This document shows positions 63,960 to 64,000 of a stretch of 64,000 nt of DNA, piece by piece. The position numbers and the translations under genes were made by a program. Location: contig JAUHZU010000002.1 in NCBI GenBank assembly GCA_030425705.1, positions 603,108 to 667,107 of the forward strand. Direction: 5' to 3'. Each line of letters begins with the position of its first letter. Within the stretch, counting starts at the first letter, position 1. The notes under the pieces are model-generated. The model was not told the DNA's origin. It ran no database searches and was given only the letters and a program-made list of their open reading frames with translations. The DNA is from Phycisphaerae bacterium. GTDB lineage: Bacteria > Planctomycetota > Phycisphaerae > Phycisphaerales > Phycisphaeraceae.

Positions 63960-64000
63960 ATGGCCACACCCCGATCAGAACTCACCGACGAACAGTGGGC
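63960..64000 (+). mobile_element. Start of an IS5-family-like transposase gene, cut by window edge
   Basis: ATG at 63960 opens a frame reading MATPRSELTDEQW, the N-terminus common to IS5-family (IS427-like) transposases (DUF4096). Only 13 codons are visible. The insertion-sequence left end probably lies in 63838-63959, perhaps near GAAGCGGTTTCACAAC at 63874, but without the right end I cannot confirm it. Confidence 0.6.

Overview
The window is GC-rich, densely packed chromosomal DNA from a bacterium that I would place in the Planctomycetota, probably a Phycisphaerae-like lineage. That placement is an inference. It rests on gene content (a DUF4190 protein with an H-X9-DG-like C-terminus, a DUF5690 carrier, DUF6370 and triple-TRASH metal lipoproteins) and on codon bias, not on a marker gene.

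Layout. (1) Positions 1-3500 hold an arsenic operon on the minus strand: arsR, a dedicated GAPDH, the organoarsenical exporter arsJ and the methyltransferase arsM, which runs off the window. (2) Positions 3560-7200 are a decayed mobile element next to tRNA-Asn. It carries pieces of a serine recombinase, a frameshifted PD-(D/E)XK nuclease and an apparently intact AbiE-type toxin-antitoxin pair behind a three-palindrome operator. (3) Positions 7.3-36.7 kb are mostly core genes: an orphan ABC ATPase, pgeF, an Hsp70, a QueD/PTPS homologue, an RRM protein, a complete hutUHIG operon, pheS, a three-gene phosphonate operon, abgT, purD, mnmA, murB, rpsU, rsfS, a xylulokinase-like gene and purC. (4) From tRNA-Pro (36.9 kb) to the right edge is a large metal-resistance region. 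It begins with an ECF sigma/anti-sigma pair and metal lipoproteins. Next come a CusCBA-type RND system with an embedded SpoIIE phosphatase and a CopA-type ATPase, then a cation-transporter/ArsR pair, and then a CzcCBA-D system. It ends with a MerR regulator, a selenoprotein and the start of an insertion sequence.

The most unusual signal is selenocysteine coding. Two lipoprotein genes are interrupted by in-frame UGA exactly where their families have a redox or metal-binding cysteine. One is an HMA-domain protein at 30642-31043 with one UGA. The other is a thioredoxin-like protein at 63400-63837 with two. Each of the three UGAs is followed by a perfect hairpin whose loop lies 20-23 nt downstream and contains G, as expected for a bacterial SECIS element. 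The second gene lies directly behind a MerR regulator with a Hg/Pb-type cysteine triad and a 20-bp-spacer MerR promoter. This suggests a metal-responsive, membrane-anchored selenoprotein.

Almost everything outside the core genes concerns soft metals and metalloids: arsenate as arseno-phosphoglycerate plus arsenite methylation, Cu/Ag efflux across both membranes, Zn/Cd/Co efflux, and probably Hg/Pb sensing. An APC-type permease in the copper operon is broken by an in-frame TAG.
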